Origin: an uncultured Pelagibacteraceae bacterium
Lineage (GTDB): Bacteria; Pseudomonadota; Alphaproteobacteria; Pelagibacterales; Pelagibacteraceae
Assembly (NCBI GenBank): GCA_902600245.1
Contig: CACKIQ010000002.1
Span: 1 to 64,000, forward strand
DNA: 64,000 nt
Direction: 5' to 3'
The notes beneath the pieces are model-generated. The model was not told the DNA's origin, searched no databases, and saw only the letters and a list, made by a program, of their open reading frames with translations. Shown one piece after another: positions 1 to 10,045 of the stretch (its first letter is position 1; every line of letters begins with the position of its first letter). The position numbers and the translations under genes were made by a program.

Positions 1-763
1 AACAAGGAGTTGAAGCAACAAATCTCATCGGTAAATCATTTTGATCAATAATTTTATCTTTAACAATATTTGTTAGTATTACCTCAGCAGTTGGAATAAG
101 AAATTTTCTATCAGATCCCGCCTCTAATTTAATTTCGAATTGATCATCTTCAAATTTTGGTAATTGGCCTGTACCATACATTGTATTATCAGAAGCTATT
201 AATGGAGGTGAGATTTCTAGATAGCCATTTTGAACAATATGAGTATCTAACATAAAATTAGATAAAGCTCGCTCCAATAATGCAAGTTCTTTTTTAACAA
301 ATACAAATCTTGATCCTGTTGTTTTTGTTGCAAGATCAAAATCAAGCATATCTAAGTCTTCACCTAGTTCATAATGAGATTTAGGTTTAAAATCAAATTC
401 AGGGATTTTTCCAGCTTTTAAAACTTCCACATTATCGTTTTCATCTTTTCCATTTGGAACATCTTGATGAGGTATGTTTGGTATACTTGATAGAATGTTA
501 TCTAATTCAGTTTTAGTATTTTTTTGTTGGTCCGAAATCTTCTCTAATTCTGCAGATATTTCTTTAGATTTTTTAAATAAACTTTCATCTTTAGATTTTG
601 AAATATCTTTCTTTTCTTTTTCTAAATTTTCTTTCTTTTGTATTAAATCTCTATTTAACACATCAAGTTTTTTTAAATTATTTAAATCAATTTTAACTGA
701 GCGTTTTTCAAGATCTTTTTCAAATTTTGAAAAATCTTTTCTTATTTCTTTTAAATTATGCAT
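1..763 (-). CDS. serS: seryl-tRNA synthetase, C-terminal end cut by window edge
   Basis: Reverse translation from ATG at 763 gives MHNLKEIRKDFSKFEKDLEKR... then ...GYLEISPPLIASDNTMYGTGQLPKFEDD, typical SerRS coiled coil and motif 2 region. Confidence 0.93.
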   Translation of the reverse strand, partial: MHNLKEIRKDFSKFEKDLEKRSVKIDLNNLKKLDVLNRDLIQKKENLEKEKKDISKSKDESLFKKSKEISAELEKISDQQKNTKTELDNILSSIPNIPHQDVPNGKDENDNVEVLKAGKIPEFDFKPKSHYELGEDLDMLDFDLATKTTGSRFVFVKKELALLERALSNFMLDTHIVQNGYLEISPPLIASDNTMYGTGQLPKFEDDQFEIKLEAGSDRKFLIPTAEVILTNIVKDKIIDQNDLPMRFVASTPC

Positions 764-1526
764 CAGTTTTTTCTAACTTTTTATTTTCTATAAATTTTAC
801 TGAAAATATAGATAATTCATATAAAATTAATAATGGAACGGCTAAGCCAATTTGAGTAATTGGATCTGGTGGTGTTAGTAATGCTGCAGCAGCAAATATA
901 ATTACAACAACATATTTTCTTCTTTCTTTTAGAAATTGACTGTCAACAACTCCTATTCTTGCTAATAAACTTAAAACTATAGGTAGTTGAAAACTTATTC
1001 CAAATGCAAAAATTAACTTCATAACAAGTGATAAATATTCATTTACCTTAGCCTCTAACTGAATTGGAAGACTTGTAGACATCCCCGTACTTTCAAATGA
1101 TAAAAAGAATTTTATAGCTAGAGGCATTATCAAATAGTAAACAAGCATGCCTCCTAAAAAGAAAAGTATGGGTGTTAATACAAGATATGGCAGTATTGCA
1201 ACTTTTTCATGTTTGTATAAACCTGGTGCAATAAATTTCCATATTTGCATTAGAATAAATGGACATGTCACAAAAAAAGCAGTGAAAAAAGACACCTTTA
1301 TATAGGTTAAAAAAGTTTCTTGTAAGGCTGTAAAAATAAGCCTTCGATCAGATCCATCATCTTTTACAGCTTGAGCAAATGGATCAACTAAAAAACCATA
1401 AATATGTTCTGCAAATATATAACAAATTACAAAAAAGATTATTAGAAATACAAAACTATGTATTAATCTTTTTCTTAGTTCTGTTAGGTGGCTAACAAAT
1501 CCACCTTCATTTTCTTCATTGCTCAT
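756..1526 (-). CDS. tatC: Sec-independent protein translocase TatC
   Basis: Multi-TM protein, SHLTELRKRL N-terminus; adjacent to tatA and tatB. Confidence 0.96.
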   Translation of the reverse strand: MSNEENEGGFVSHLTELRKRLIHSFVFLIIFFVICYIFAEHIYGFLVDPFAQAVKDDGSDRRLIFTALQETFLTYIKVSFFTAFFVTCPFILMQIWKFIAPGLYKHEKVAILPYLVLTPILFFLGGMLVYYLIMPLAIKFFLSFESTGMSTSLPIQLEAKVNEYLSLVMKLIFAFGISFQLPIVLSLLARIGVVDSQFLKERRKYVVVIIFAAAALLTPPDPITQIGLAVPLLILYELSIFSVKFIENKKLEKTDA

Positions 1527-1737
1527 CTTTTTTAGTTTCTTTTTTTATTTCTTTATCAATTGTTTCTTCATCAATTTCTAAGTTAGAAACTTCATTTTGA
1601 ATGTTACTTACATATCTTTTAGCAGTTCCTATCCAAGAACCAGCTTTCTTTAACATGATTGGAAAATCTTTTGGGCCAAGAACAATAATTGCAATACCAA
1701 CAACTATTAATATCTCAAACCAACCAATAGTAGGCAT
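1516..1737 (-). CDS. tatB: Sec-independent protein translocase TatB
   Basis: Single N-terminal TM, IGWFEILIVVGIAIIVLGPKDFP. Confidence 0.9.
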   Translation of the reverse strand: MPTIGWFEILIVVGIAIIVLGPKDFPIMLKKAGSWIGTAKRYVSNIQNEVSNLEIDEETIDKEIKKETKKDEQ

Positions 1738-1742
1738 GTGAT

Positions 1743-1943
1743 TTAATCTTTTTTTTCTGAGTCTTTATTTTCGTCGGAAATATTTTTTGGCTCTGTATCG
1801 TCAGTAACATCTGACGCCATTCCTTTTTTAAAACTTTTAATTCCCTTAGCTACATCACCCATCAGACTAGAAATTTTACCTCGTCCAAATAATAAGACTA
1901 CTAATATAACTACGATTGCAATTTGCCAAATTCCTATGCTCAT
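1743..1943 (-). CDS. tatA: Sec-independent protein translocase TatA
   Basis: [40 protein letters not shown]. Confidence 0.94.
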   Translation of the reverse strand: MSIGIWQIAIVVILVVLLFGRGKISSLMGDVAKGIKSFKKGMASDVTDDTEPKNISDENKDSEKKD

Positions 1944-1990
1944 AAAAAACTTATAACCTTTTTATGATTAATTTTAAAGTTACTTTTTTG

Positions 1991-2692
1991 TTAATCTTTC
2001 TCTTTTGTATCAAGAGTGCTATTTAGCATCTCATCAATATTAGAATAAATATCCTCTTTTTTTTCTTCTTGTTTTTCTTTGTAGAATTTACCAGTTCCAA
2101 AAATTGCATTATCGACACTAGAGCTATCAATTAATCCGGCTGCACCTAATTCATCAATTGTTGGTAGATCAGATAATTTTTGTAGATTGAAATGACTTAA
2201 AAATTCATCAGTTGTAATATACTGAATTGGTCTACCTGGCACATCTTTACGACCACCTGGCTTCACCCAATCAAGCTCCATCAATATTTCAAGAGTATTT
2301 GTTCCAAATGCAACACCTCTTATCTCCTCAATCTCTGCTCTTGTAACAGGTTGGTGATAAACAATTATTGCTAAAGTCTCCACAGCTGCTCTAGAAAGTT
2401 TTTTTTCAACAGTCCTTTCTTGAGACATGATATTTGACAAATTAGGAGATGTTCTGAAGGACCACTTTTCTTTTATGCAAACTAGATTAATTCCACGTTT
2501 AGAGTATTCTTGCTGCAACTTTTCTAATGATTTAGAAACACTACCTTTTTTGGTTATTTTGCTTTCGATTGTATCAACATCTAATGGTTCAGCTGCAGCA
2601 AATATAACTGCTTCAATTTCTTTTTCTAAATCAGATAACTTAGATGGAAATTTAACAATATTATCTTTTGAAATTTTTTCTTTTTTAATCAT
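1991..2692 (-). CDS. scpB: segregation and condensation protein B
   Basis: IEAVIFAAAEPLD, ETLAIIVYHQPVTRAEIEEIRGV motifs; next to scpA. Confidence 0.93.
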   Translation of the reverse strand: MIKKEKISKDNIVKFPSKLSDLEKEIEAVIFAAAEPLDVDTIESKITKKGSVSKSLEKLQQEYSKRGINLVCIKEKWSFRTSPNLSNIMSQERTVEKKLSRAAVETLAIIVYHQPVTRAEIEEIRGVAFGTNTLEILMELDWVKPGGRKDVPGRPIQYITTDEFLSHFNLQKLSDLPTIDELGAAGLIDSSSVDNAIFGTGKFYKEKQEEKKEDIYSNIDEMLNSTLDTKEKD

Positions 2693-3428
2693 GATTTTCT
2701 TTCACATAAATATCGTCAAATAACTTATCTTGTTTCATGGTTAAGTTTCCTTCTTTAACTAATTCTAATGAACCAGCAAAAATTCCTGCTTTGCCAGTGC
2801 GTTTATATTTTGGACCATTTTTAAAATTTTTAGGAATTAAATCATCTAATTTTTTCCAATCAATCAATTTACCAAAAAATTCTCTTATTGTTTTAATACC
2901 ATCCTCAGCAGTAAATACAGGTAATTTTGGAATATTCATTTTTTGAAAGTCCTTGGTCATAATAATTGTTGAATATGACTTGAGAAGCTCAAATAAACTT
3001 AAATTATACTCAGCACTATAAATAGATCTTATATTTCCCTTCATTCCTCTTGATCGAATTTCTCTCCCTAATCTTTTTCTTTTTAACATTTGTTCTGAAA
3101 GCAATCTAATTAATTCTAATTTTTTAAGTTGTAATTTTAATTTTTCAGCCACTTCTTGAACTTTAAATTCTTCTTCTGGAGTACCCGGAAGTAATAATTT
3201 AGATTTTAAATAAGCTAACCAAGTTGCCATCAATAAATATTCAGATGCAATTTCTAAATTTAAATCTTTTTCTTTTGTAATATAATCGTGAAATTGATCT
3301 GCTAACTTTGTAATTGAAATCTCTTCAAGATCTACCTTTTGAGCTTTTGCTAAATCTAAAAGCACGTCTAAAGGGCCATTATAATTATTTATATCAACAT
3401 TGAATAATGCAGAATCAGAAATAGTCAT
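2685..3428 (-). CDS. scpA: segregation and condensation protein A
   Basis: YNGPLDVLLDLAKAQKVDLEEISI and LLMATWLAYLKSKLLLP motifs. Confidence 0.93.
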   Translation of the reverse strand: MTISDSALFNVDINNYNGPLDVLLDLAKAQKVDLEEISITKLADQFHDYITKEKDLNLEIASEYLLMATWLAYLKSKLLLPGTPEEEFKVQEVAEKLKLQLKKLELIRLLSEQMLKRKRLGREIRSRGMKGNIRSIYSAEYNLSLFELLKSYSTIIMTKDFQKMNIPKLPVFTAEDGIKTIREFFGKLIDWKKLDDLIPKNFKNGPKYKRTGKAGIFAGSLELVKEGNLTMKQDKLFDDIYVKENHD

Positions 3429-3437
3429 GCTCAGATA

Positions 3438-4388
3438 TTAACTTAAAATTTTATAAAATAGCGATGTTTTTTTTATTACAAAATTACTAACCTTTGGTGA
3501 ATTATCACCAACTACCTTCATTTCAGACAATTTGCCATTACAATGAAGAGCAAGATTACAACCTGCACTAAACGTTTTAATAGTATTAGTTTTTAAATCA
3601 TCTTTTAAACTTTTCATTGATAAATCATCTGAAATTAAAATATTTTTAAAACCAATTTTAGTTCTAATTAAATTTATAATTTTTTTAGAGTGCGTAGCTG
3701 TATTTAACTTGTCAATGCTTTGATATATTACATGTGCTGTCATAGCAAAATAGCTTTGTTTTTTCTTGAATGGAAAAAAATCATTTTTATTCAAATAATT
3801 TAACTTTTTGGCAACTACAGGAGTAAATTTATGACTATCTACCTTAGCTAATCCATGCCCTGGTATGTGTTTTATCACAGTTCCAATGGAATTTTCATGA
3901 AAATAATCAATACAAATATCTCCAATTATAGAGATATTTTTTTTATTTTTTGAAAAAGATCTATCACCAATTATGTTACTAGCTCCTTTAACTCGAAGGT
4001 CTAAAACAGGAACAGTATTTATATTAACACCAATTGATTTAAGTAAATACGAAGTCTTATCAATAAATAATTTATAAATAATATTAAATTTTTTCTTATC
4101 TTTTGTGAATAAATTGCCAAAATATTCAGAAGTCAAATTATCAAATGAAATGATTTTACTTAATCGGTTTACTCGTCCACCTTCTTGATCAATTAATATT
4201 GGGTATTTTTTATCTTTAAATATTTTTTTTATTTTATCAGTTAATTTTTTAGTTTGTTCAATTGAACTTATGTTTCTTGAAAATAAAATAACTCCCCATG
4301 GTTTATATTTCTTTAAAAAAGTTATCTCTTTGTTTGATAATGTTGATGATTTTAAACCAACTATAAAGGCTCTTCTGTTACTAATCAT
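3438..4388 (-). CDS. nagZ: beta-N-acetylhexosaminidase, GH3 family
   Basis: PILIDQEGGRVNRL, KHIPGHGLAKVDSHKFTP, LISDDLSMKSL motifs. Confidence 0.92.
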   Translation of the reverse strand: MISNRRAFIVGLKSSTLSNKEITFLKKYKPWGVILFSRNISSIEQTKKLTDKIKKIFKDKKYPILIDQEGGRVNRLSKIISFDNLTSEYFGNLFTKDKKKFNIIYKLFIDKTSYLLKSIGVNINTVPVLDLRVKGASNIIGDRSFSKNKKNISIIGDICIDYFHENSIGTVIKHIPGHGLAKVDSHKFTPVVAKKLNYLNKNDFFPFKKKQSYFAMTAHVIYQSIDKLNTATHSKKIINLIRTKIGFKNILISDDLSMKSLKDDLKTNTIKTFSAGCNLALHCNGKLSEMKVVGDNSPKVSNFVIKKTSLFYKILS

Positions 4389-4641
4389 TTTCTAAAAGTT
4401 TCCAAAAATTAAACTTTTTTTTCTTTTTTTTGTTTGTTTGCTTAACGTATTCTATTACATTTTGTGTGTCGTTTTCCAAAACAGGTAAATTTTTTGAATA
4501 TAATTTAATTTTTTCATCATTATTTTTATAAGATCTGTATGATTTCTTCTTATTTTCATCTGAGAAATAATATCTACCAGTCAAAAAAATAAATAAAGCG
4601 ATTACAGCAATAAAGATTAAATACTTAATTTCTTTTAGCAT
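4381..4641 (-). CDS. short membrane-anchored hypothetical protein in the position of the SPOR-domain protein
   Basis: 86 aa, N-terminal TM followed by Lys-rich tail; between argS and nagZ; no SPOR domain visible. Confidence 0.6.
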   Translation of the reverse strand: MLKEIKYLIFIAVIALFIFLTGRYYFSDENKKKSYRSYKNNDEKIKLYSKNLPVLENDTQNVIEYVKQTNKKKKKKFNFWKLLEND

Positions 4642-6374
4642 TACATTTTATCTGGTGTTTCTACGCCAACTATATCCATTCCAGATTTTACAACGTTAGA
4701 TATTGCTTTTAAAAAAATTAATTTATCTGATGAAACTGTTTTTTGATCATTAATAAATCTTTTTTCTGGGTTTTGTTTACCAAGATTCCAGTAAGAGTGA
4801 AATTCTGAAGCCAGATCATATAAATAAACAGGTATTCTATGCGGTTCTAATTTTGAACTAGCTGCATCGATGCATTTAGGCCATTCTGAAATCTTTTTTA
4901 AAATTTTGATCTCGTCATTTGAATATTCAAAACTAAAATCATCTAATTCAATATTTGAATTTAAATCTTTACCAATATGTCTAAAGACAGATGAAATTCT
5001 AGCATAACAATATTGAACATAATATAACGGATTATCTTTTGATTTTTCTTTAACAGCATCAAAATCAAAATCTAATTCGACATCACTACTTCTATTAAGC
5101 ATGATAAATCTAGTTGCGTCTTTTCCAACCTCTTCAATTAAATCATCAACAGTGATGTAGTCTCCCTTACGTTTCGACATCTTAAATGGTTTGTTATCTT
5201 TAATTAATTTTACAAGCTGACTAATTTTACAGATTAATTTATCTTTTTTTCCTGACAAAGCTTCAACTGAAGATGAAATTCTTTTGATATAACCAGCATG
5301 GTCTGCACCAAGAATATTTATTAAATAATCAAATTTACGATCAACTTTATTTTTATGATAAGCAACATCGCTTGCAAAATAAGTCCATGTTCCATCTGAC
5401 TTTTGTAATGCTCTATCTTTATCGTCTCCAAAATCAGTAGATTTAAAAAGTAACTGTTCTCTTTCTACCCAGTTTTTATCGTCTTCTCCTGCTGGAGCTT
5501 TAATTTTTCCTTTGTATACAAATTTATTCTTTTCTAAAAATTTTATAACACTCTCTACCTCTTTGTTTGAAACAATACTTTTTTCACTAACGAAATTATC
5601 GTGGTTAATTCCTAAACTCTTAAGATTCTTTTTAATTAAAAGTAACGCTTGTTCTATAGATAAAGCTGTTAACTTATCGCTTATTTGCTCATAATCATCA
5701 AAATTTAGATCTGAATTATACGAAACTATATTTTTTGCAAAATCGATTAAATAATCTCCTGGATACAAATCAGGATTATCTTTGGGAAATGTTTCGTTAA
5801 ATTTTACTTCCCTAATTCTAAAATATACAGATTTAGTAAAATTTATAATCTGATTACCATAATCATTTACATAATACTCTTTTGTAACCTTGTGTTTATT
5901 AAATATTAAAACATTAGATATAACATCACCTAAAATAGCTCCTCTACAATGGCCAACATGCAATGGTCCGGTAGGATTAGCTGAGACAAATTCAACTAAA
6001 TAATTATTTTTTTTTTCTTTTTCATTAATTCCAAATTTTTCAGTGTTATCAATTATTTCTTTAATAAAGTTTGACCAAAATGATGGCTTAAATTTAATAT
6101 TTATGAAACCAGGTTTAGCTACAGATATGTTTTCTATTTGATCGTCACTATTTTTTATATCTGGTGCAAGTTTCTCTGCCAATTCTATTGGAGAGGTTTT
6201 ATTTAGTTTAGACAAAACCATTGCAACATTAGTTGAAATATCACAATCAAATTTTGGGGGTGGTATTTCAGCATTAATACCATTGAAACTTTCAGGAATG
6301 ATAAGTTGATTTTTTTTACTAAGCTCAACAATAATTGATTTTATTTTATCTAAATATAATTCAAAAATATTCAT
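4641..6374 (-). CDS. argS: arginyl-tRNA synthetase
   Basis: VEFVSANPTGPLHVGHCRGAILGD signature; KMSKRKGDYITVDDL. Confidence 0.96.
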   Translation of the reverse strand: MNIFELYLDKIKSIIVELSKKNQLIIPESFNGINAEIPPPKFDCDISTNVAMVLSKLNKTSPIELAEKLAPDIKNSDDQIENISVAKPGFINIKFKPSFWSNFIKEIIDNTEKFGINEKEKKNNYLVEFVSANPTGPLHVGHCRGAILGDVISNVLIFNKHKVTKEYYVNDYGNQIINFTKSVYFRIREVKFNETFPKDNPDLYPGDYLIDFAKNIVSYNSDLNFDDYEQISDKLTALSIEQALLLIKKNLKSLGINHDNFVSEKSIVSNKEVESVIKFLEKNKFVYKGKIKAPAGEDDKNWVEREQLLFKSTDFGDDKDRALQKSDGTWTYFASDVAYHKNKVDRKFDYLINILGADHAGYIKRISSSVEALSGKKDKLICKISQLVKLIKDNKPFKMSKRKGDYITVDDLIEEVGKDATRFIMLNRSSDVELDFDFDAVKEKSKDNPLYYVQYCYARISSVFRHIGKDLNSNIELDDFSFEYSNDEIKILKKISEWPKCIDAASSKLEPHRIPVYLYDLASEFHSYWNLGKQNPEKRFINDQKTVSSDKLIFLKAISNVVKSGMDIVGVETPDKM

Positions 6375-7489
6375 TTATGATCGTTATAAAGGTTAATTGC
6401 GTATCTATCCGTCATACCAGATATAAAATCTGAAATAGCCCTATATTTGTCTTTAGTCAATTGCTCTTTATTAAGAAATTTTCTAGGATTTGATTTAATT
6501 ATTTTAAATAATTTCTTAATTATCATTTTACCTCTTTGATTCTTTTTAAGCACCGATTTATTGTCATACATCCTATGTCTTAAAAATGATCTGATCTCAT
6601 GTTCTGAATTTTGTATTTTATATGAAAAAGAAACTATTAATTGATTTGTTTTTGATACATCTTTTAATGATTTAATTTTAAATTTTTTAATATTTTTTTC
6701 TGTGTTACTAAGTAAATCTCTAATCATAATATCTATTGAATCTCTGATGATTTGATAAATAGCAATTTTATAATTTTTTTTATTAATTTTATTTTTATAT
6801 TTTTGATAAATTTCTTTAAAAAAATCTAATTCAACTAACTCCTCAAGTTTAAACAAGTTTGCTTTAATTCCATCTTGAATATCATGGTTATTATATGCAA
6901 TATCATCTGATATAGCTGATATTTGAGCTTCTAAAGATGGATACGTATTAAAGTTAATCTTATTTTTGAAAACTTTTGATCCAATTAGTTTATTAATCAT
7001 GCTTAGATCGTCTACTGGTCCGTTATGTTTTAAAAGTCCCTCTAAAGTTTCAAAAGTTAAATTTAATCCAGCAAATTTGAAATATTTATTTTCTAAAAAC
7101 ATTACAATTCTTAGTGTCTGAAGATTATGATCAAAACCACCATAATTTTCCATACATTCATCTAAAGCATCCTCTCCAGCATGTCCAAATGGTGTGTGAC
7201 CCAAATCATGAGCAAGACTTAAAGTTTCCGCTAAATCCTCGTTTAATTTTAGATATTTTGCAATTGATCTTGCTATTTGAGCAACTTCAATTGAATGAGT
7301 AATCCTTGTTCTAAAATGATCCCCTTCTGTGTTAACGAATACTTGGGTTTTATGCTTTAATCTTCTAAACGATGCGCTATGAATTATACGATCTCTGTCA
7401 CGTTGAAAAGGAGATCTAAATTTTGAATTAGCCTCTTTATTAAGTCTACCTTTACTTTTAAATACGCCTAACAAAGTGTCTTTTTTCAT
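6371..7489 (-). CDS. dgt: deoxyguanosinetriphosphate triphosphohydrolase-like protein
   Basis: HD-domain: RTRITHSIEVAQIARS, AHDLGHTPFGHAGE. Confidence 0.93.
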   Translation of the reverse strand: MKKDTLLGVFKSKGRLNKEANSKFRSPFQRDRDRIIHSASFRRLKHKTQVFVNTEGDHFRTRITHSIEVAQIARSIAKYLKLNEDLAETLSLAHDLGHTPFGHAGEDALDECMENYGGFDHNLQTLRIVMFLENKYFKFAGLNLTFETLEGLLKHNGPVDDLSMINKLIGSKVFKNKINFNTYPSLEAQISAISDDIAYNNHDIQDGIKANLFKLEELVELDFFKEIYQKYKNKINKKNYKIAIYQIIRDSIDIMIRDLLSNTEKNIKKFKIKSLKDVSKTNQLIVSFSYKIQNSEHEIRSFLRHRMYDNKSVLKKNQRGKMIIKKLFKIIKSNPRKFLNKEQLTKDKYRAISDFISGMTDRYAINLYNDHK

Positions 7490-7539
7490 CCTTTAATTTA
7501 AATAATTAAGTATTATATTAGTAATATCAGTGTTCAGTT

Positions 7540-7857
7540 ATGATTAAAGAAATTAAATTTACGGATAAAGCGTTAAAACAAATAGATAATTTGTTATCAA
7601 AAAAAGACAAAGGTTCATTCTTCAGAATCGCTATTAAGGGTGGAGGATGTTCTGGTTTTCAATATGAATTTACATTTGATAAATCAAAACAAGATGATGA
7701 TTTAAATTATCAAAATATTTTAATTGATAAAACTTCAGCTGATTTGCTTAAAGGATCTGAAGTTGATTATGTTTCTGAACTTATAGGTGAGCAATTCAAA
7801 ATATCTAATCCACAAACCAAATCCTCATGTGGTTGTGGAGTTTCTTTCTCACTTTAA
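7540..7857 (+). CDS. erpA: iron-sulfur cluster insertion protein, ErpA/IscA family
   Basis: GGGCSGFQYEF and SSCGCGVSFSL conserved Cys motifs. Confidence 0.88.
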   Translation: MIKEIKFTDKALKQIDNLLSKKDKGSFFRIAIKGGGCSGFQYEFTFDKSKQDDDLNYQNILIDKTSADLLKGSEVDYVSELIGEQFKISNPQTKSSCGCGVSFSL

Positions 7858-8633
7858 TGCTCATTTCATCTTGGAATGTAAACTCGGTAAGAGCAAGAAT
7901 CGAAAATATCAAAAGCTATTTATTAAAATATAAACCTGATATTTTAATGATGCAGGAAATCAAAACTGAAGATGTTAATTTTCCATATGATGATTTTTCG
8001 TCAATGGACTATGAAAGTCATGTATTTGGTCAAAAAAGTTACAATGGTGTAGCAATTATATCTAAAAATAAATTAAAAAATGTCAAAACAGATTTAATTA
8101 AGGATAAGTTAAAACAATCAAGAATAATTTCAGCTGAATTTGAACATAAGAAAAAAAATATACAATTAATAAATATTTACACCCCTAATGGTAATCCTGT
8201 AGATACTGAAAAATATGATTATAAAAAAAATTGGCTTAATCAATTAATAAAGCAATTAAAAAGTTTGTCTAAAAAAAATTCAAATATTATTTTAGCTGGT
8301 GATTTTAATATAATCCCTTCAGCAGAAGATGTGTATAATGTTAAAAGTTTCGAAGACGATGCTTTATACAAACTTGAAATAAGAAAAAAATTTAGAGAAA
8401 TGATTAATCTTGGTTTTAATGATGTCTACAGACATTTTTATGAAGATAAAGAAGGATATACATTTTGGGATTATATGAGAGGTGCATGGCAAAAAAATAA
8501 CGGTATGAGGATTGATCATTTTTTAGTCTCAAATTCTATAATTGATCAAATTAAAGATATTAACATTAATAAAGATCCACGTGGAAGAGAAAAGCCTTCT
8601 GATCACACACCAATTGAGATTAAATTAGCTTAA
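7857..8633 (+). CDS. xthA: exodeoxyribonuclease III
   Basis: ISSWNVNSVRARIENI, LMMQEIKTE, AGDFNIIPS, SDHTPIEI; TAATG overlap with erpA favours start at 7857 rather than 7827. Confidence 0.93.
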   Translation: MLISSWNVNSVRARIENIKSYLLKYKPDILMMQEIKTEDVNFPYDDFSSMDYESHVFGQKSYNGVAIISKNKLKNVKTDLIKDKLKQSRIISAEFEHKKKNIQLINIYTPNGNPVDTEKYDYKKNWLNQLIKQLKSLSKKNSNIILAGDFNIIPSAEDVYNVKSFEDDALYKLEIRKKFREMINLGFNDVYRHFYEDKEGYTFWDYMRGAWQKNNGMRIDHFLVSNSIIDQIKDININKDPRGREKPSDHTPIEIKLA

Positions 8634-9623
8634 AGATTTAATTTTATTTACTAATTCTTCGTTAATATTTCTTGGACCAGTATCCATTCTGTTCTTATGA
8701 CGTCTTTCTCCAGGTAATCTTACTTCTCCCATTGATTTCATTTTTTCAAAAAATTCCTCAGCATGTTTTTGCCAATTGATACCTGATGTTTTATCTGGGT
8801 TAATCGCTAATATAAATTCACCACCACTTGGGGGACCACCATCATTATTATCTTTAGCAGCAGTTTCAAAACTAAAATTATCTCCAACTAATGCACCTGC
8901 CATTAATTCTACCATCATTGCAATTGCAGATCCTTTGTAACCACCAAAGGGTAATAAAACTCCACCATCAGCAATTTCCCCTGGATCAGTTGTTTCTTTG
9001 CCATCTTTAGTTAAACCAGTGCCAAGTGGAACTTTGTGTCCTTCTCTTTTAGCAACTTGAACTTCTCCCATTGCCATTGAGGCAGTTGCCATATCATAAA
9101 CAACTGGTGTTTTACCTGGACGTGGCCAGGCAAACGAAATTGGGTTTGTTCCAAATAAAGGTTTTATGGCACCAGCAGGTGCTACAGCAGGCTTGTAAGA
9201 TGTACAAGCAAACGCAACTAAACCATCTTCTGCTAATTTTTCTGTTTCAGGCCACATAGCAGCCATGTGATGTGAATTATTTATTGCTAATACCGCAACA
9301 CCATTTTCTTTTGCAGCTTTTACTAATTCTGGCAAACCTTTATTTAAAACAACAGGTGCTAAACAATTATTACCTTCAACTTTTATTACAGATTGAGATA
9401 TTTTTTTTATTTCAGGTTTCCCTTTACCATTTATCTTTCCACCTTTAAGTCCAATTACATAGGCTGGTAATCTGAATAAACCGTGCGATACAGAACCATC
9501 TCTTTCAGCATTTCTAATTAAGTCTGATAAAATTGATGCTGTTTCATCATCACAACCATTTGCCAAAAGAGTTTTTTTAGCTAGTTCAAATATTTCGTCT
9601 AAAGTTAATGAAACTGTGCCCAT
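8625..9623 (-). CDS. Ldh2 family malate/lactate-type dehydrogenase
   Basis: GSVSHGLFRLPAYV, NNSHHMAAMWPETE, PLFGTNPISFAWP typical of Ldh2/MdhII family; substrate not determinable. Confidence 0.85.
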   Translation of the reverse strand: MGTVSLTLDEIFELAKKTLLANGCDDETASILSDLIRNAERDGSVSHGLFRLPAYVIGLKGGKINGKGKPEIKKISQSVIKVEGNNCLAPVVLNKGLPELVKAAKENGVAVLAINNSHHMAAMWPETEKLAEDGLVAFACTSYKPAVAPAGAIKPLFGTNPISFAWPRPGKTPVVYDMATASMAMGEVQVAKREGHKVPLGTGLTKDGKETTDPGEIADGGVLLPFGGYKGSAIAMMVELMAGALVGDNFSFETAAKDNNDGGPPSGGEFILAINPDKTSGINWQKHAEEFFEKMKSMGEVRLPGERRHKNRMDTGPRNINEELVNKIKSLS

Positions 9624-10021
9624 TATTTTGATTTACATTTTTTACATAAACCAAAAAATTCTAAATTGTATTTGTTGTATTTCATTCCAGAGTTATCTGA
9701 AAAGTTAGATAAATATTTTGAAAGTTTTAAATTACTTATTTCTGATACATTCTCACAACTTTCGCAAATTGAAAAAGCTGTTGCTTTTGAAACCTGACAG
9801 CTTGAATTTTGACAAGCTATAAAAGCATTTCTGCTTTCAATCTTATGAATTTTTCCTATTTCAACTAATTTATCTAATGCCCTGTAAACTTGTAGTGGTG
9901 CTTTAATTCCTTTTTTTTGAACATTAAATAGAATTGAATAAGCTTTCATTGGTCCACCAGATTTATCAATGAGGTCAAAAATTATTTTTTGATTTTTGGA
10001 AAGGTTTTGTTCTTTTTGCAT
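9623..10021 (-). CDS. zur: Fur family transcriptional regulator, probable Zur
   Basis: Winged-helix N-terminus, CxxC-type metal motifs (CESCEN, CKKCKSK); co-directional with znuBC. Confidence 0.85.
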   Translation of the reverse strand: MQKEQNLSKNQKIIFDLIDKSGGPMKAYSILFNVQKKGIKAPLQVYRALDKLVEIGKIHKIESRNAFIACQNSSCQVSKATAFSICESCENVSEISNLKLSKYLSNFSDNSGMKYNKYNLEFFGLCKKCKSK

Positions 10022-10045
10022 CTTTAAATTCTTATCAATATGTTA

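Noticed and set aside
474-776. 100-aa + strand ORF
   Set aside because: Antisense to serS/tatC, Phe/Ser/Leu-rich composition typical of complement of Lys/Asp-rich coding DNA.
8619-8642. ATTAAAT...ATTTAAT hairpin at the xthA/Ldh2 convergent overlap as a terminator
   Set aside because: Only A-T pairs with a 10-nt loop; expected by chance in such AT-rich sequence.
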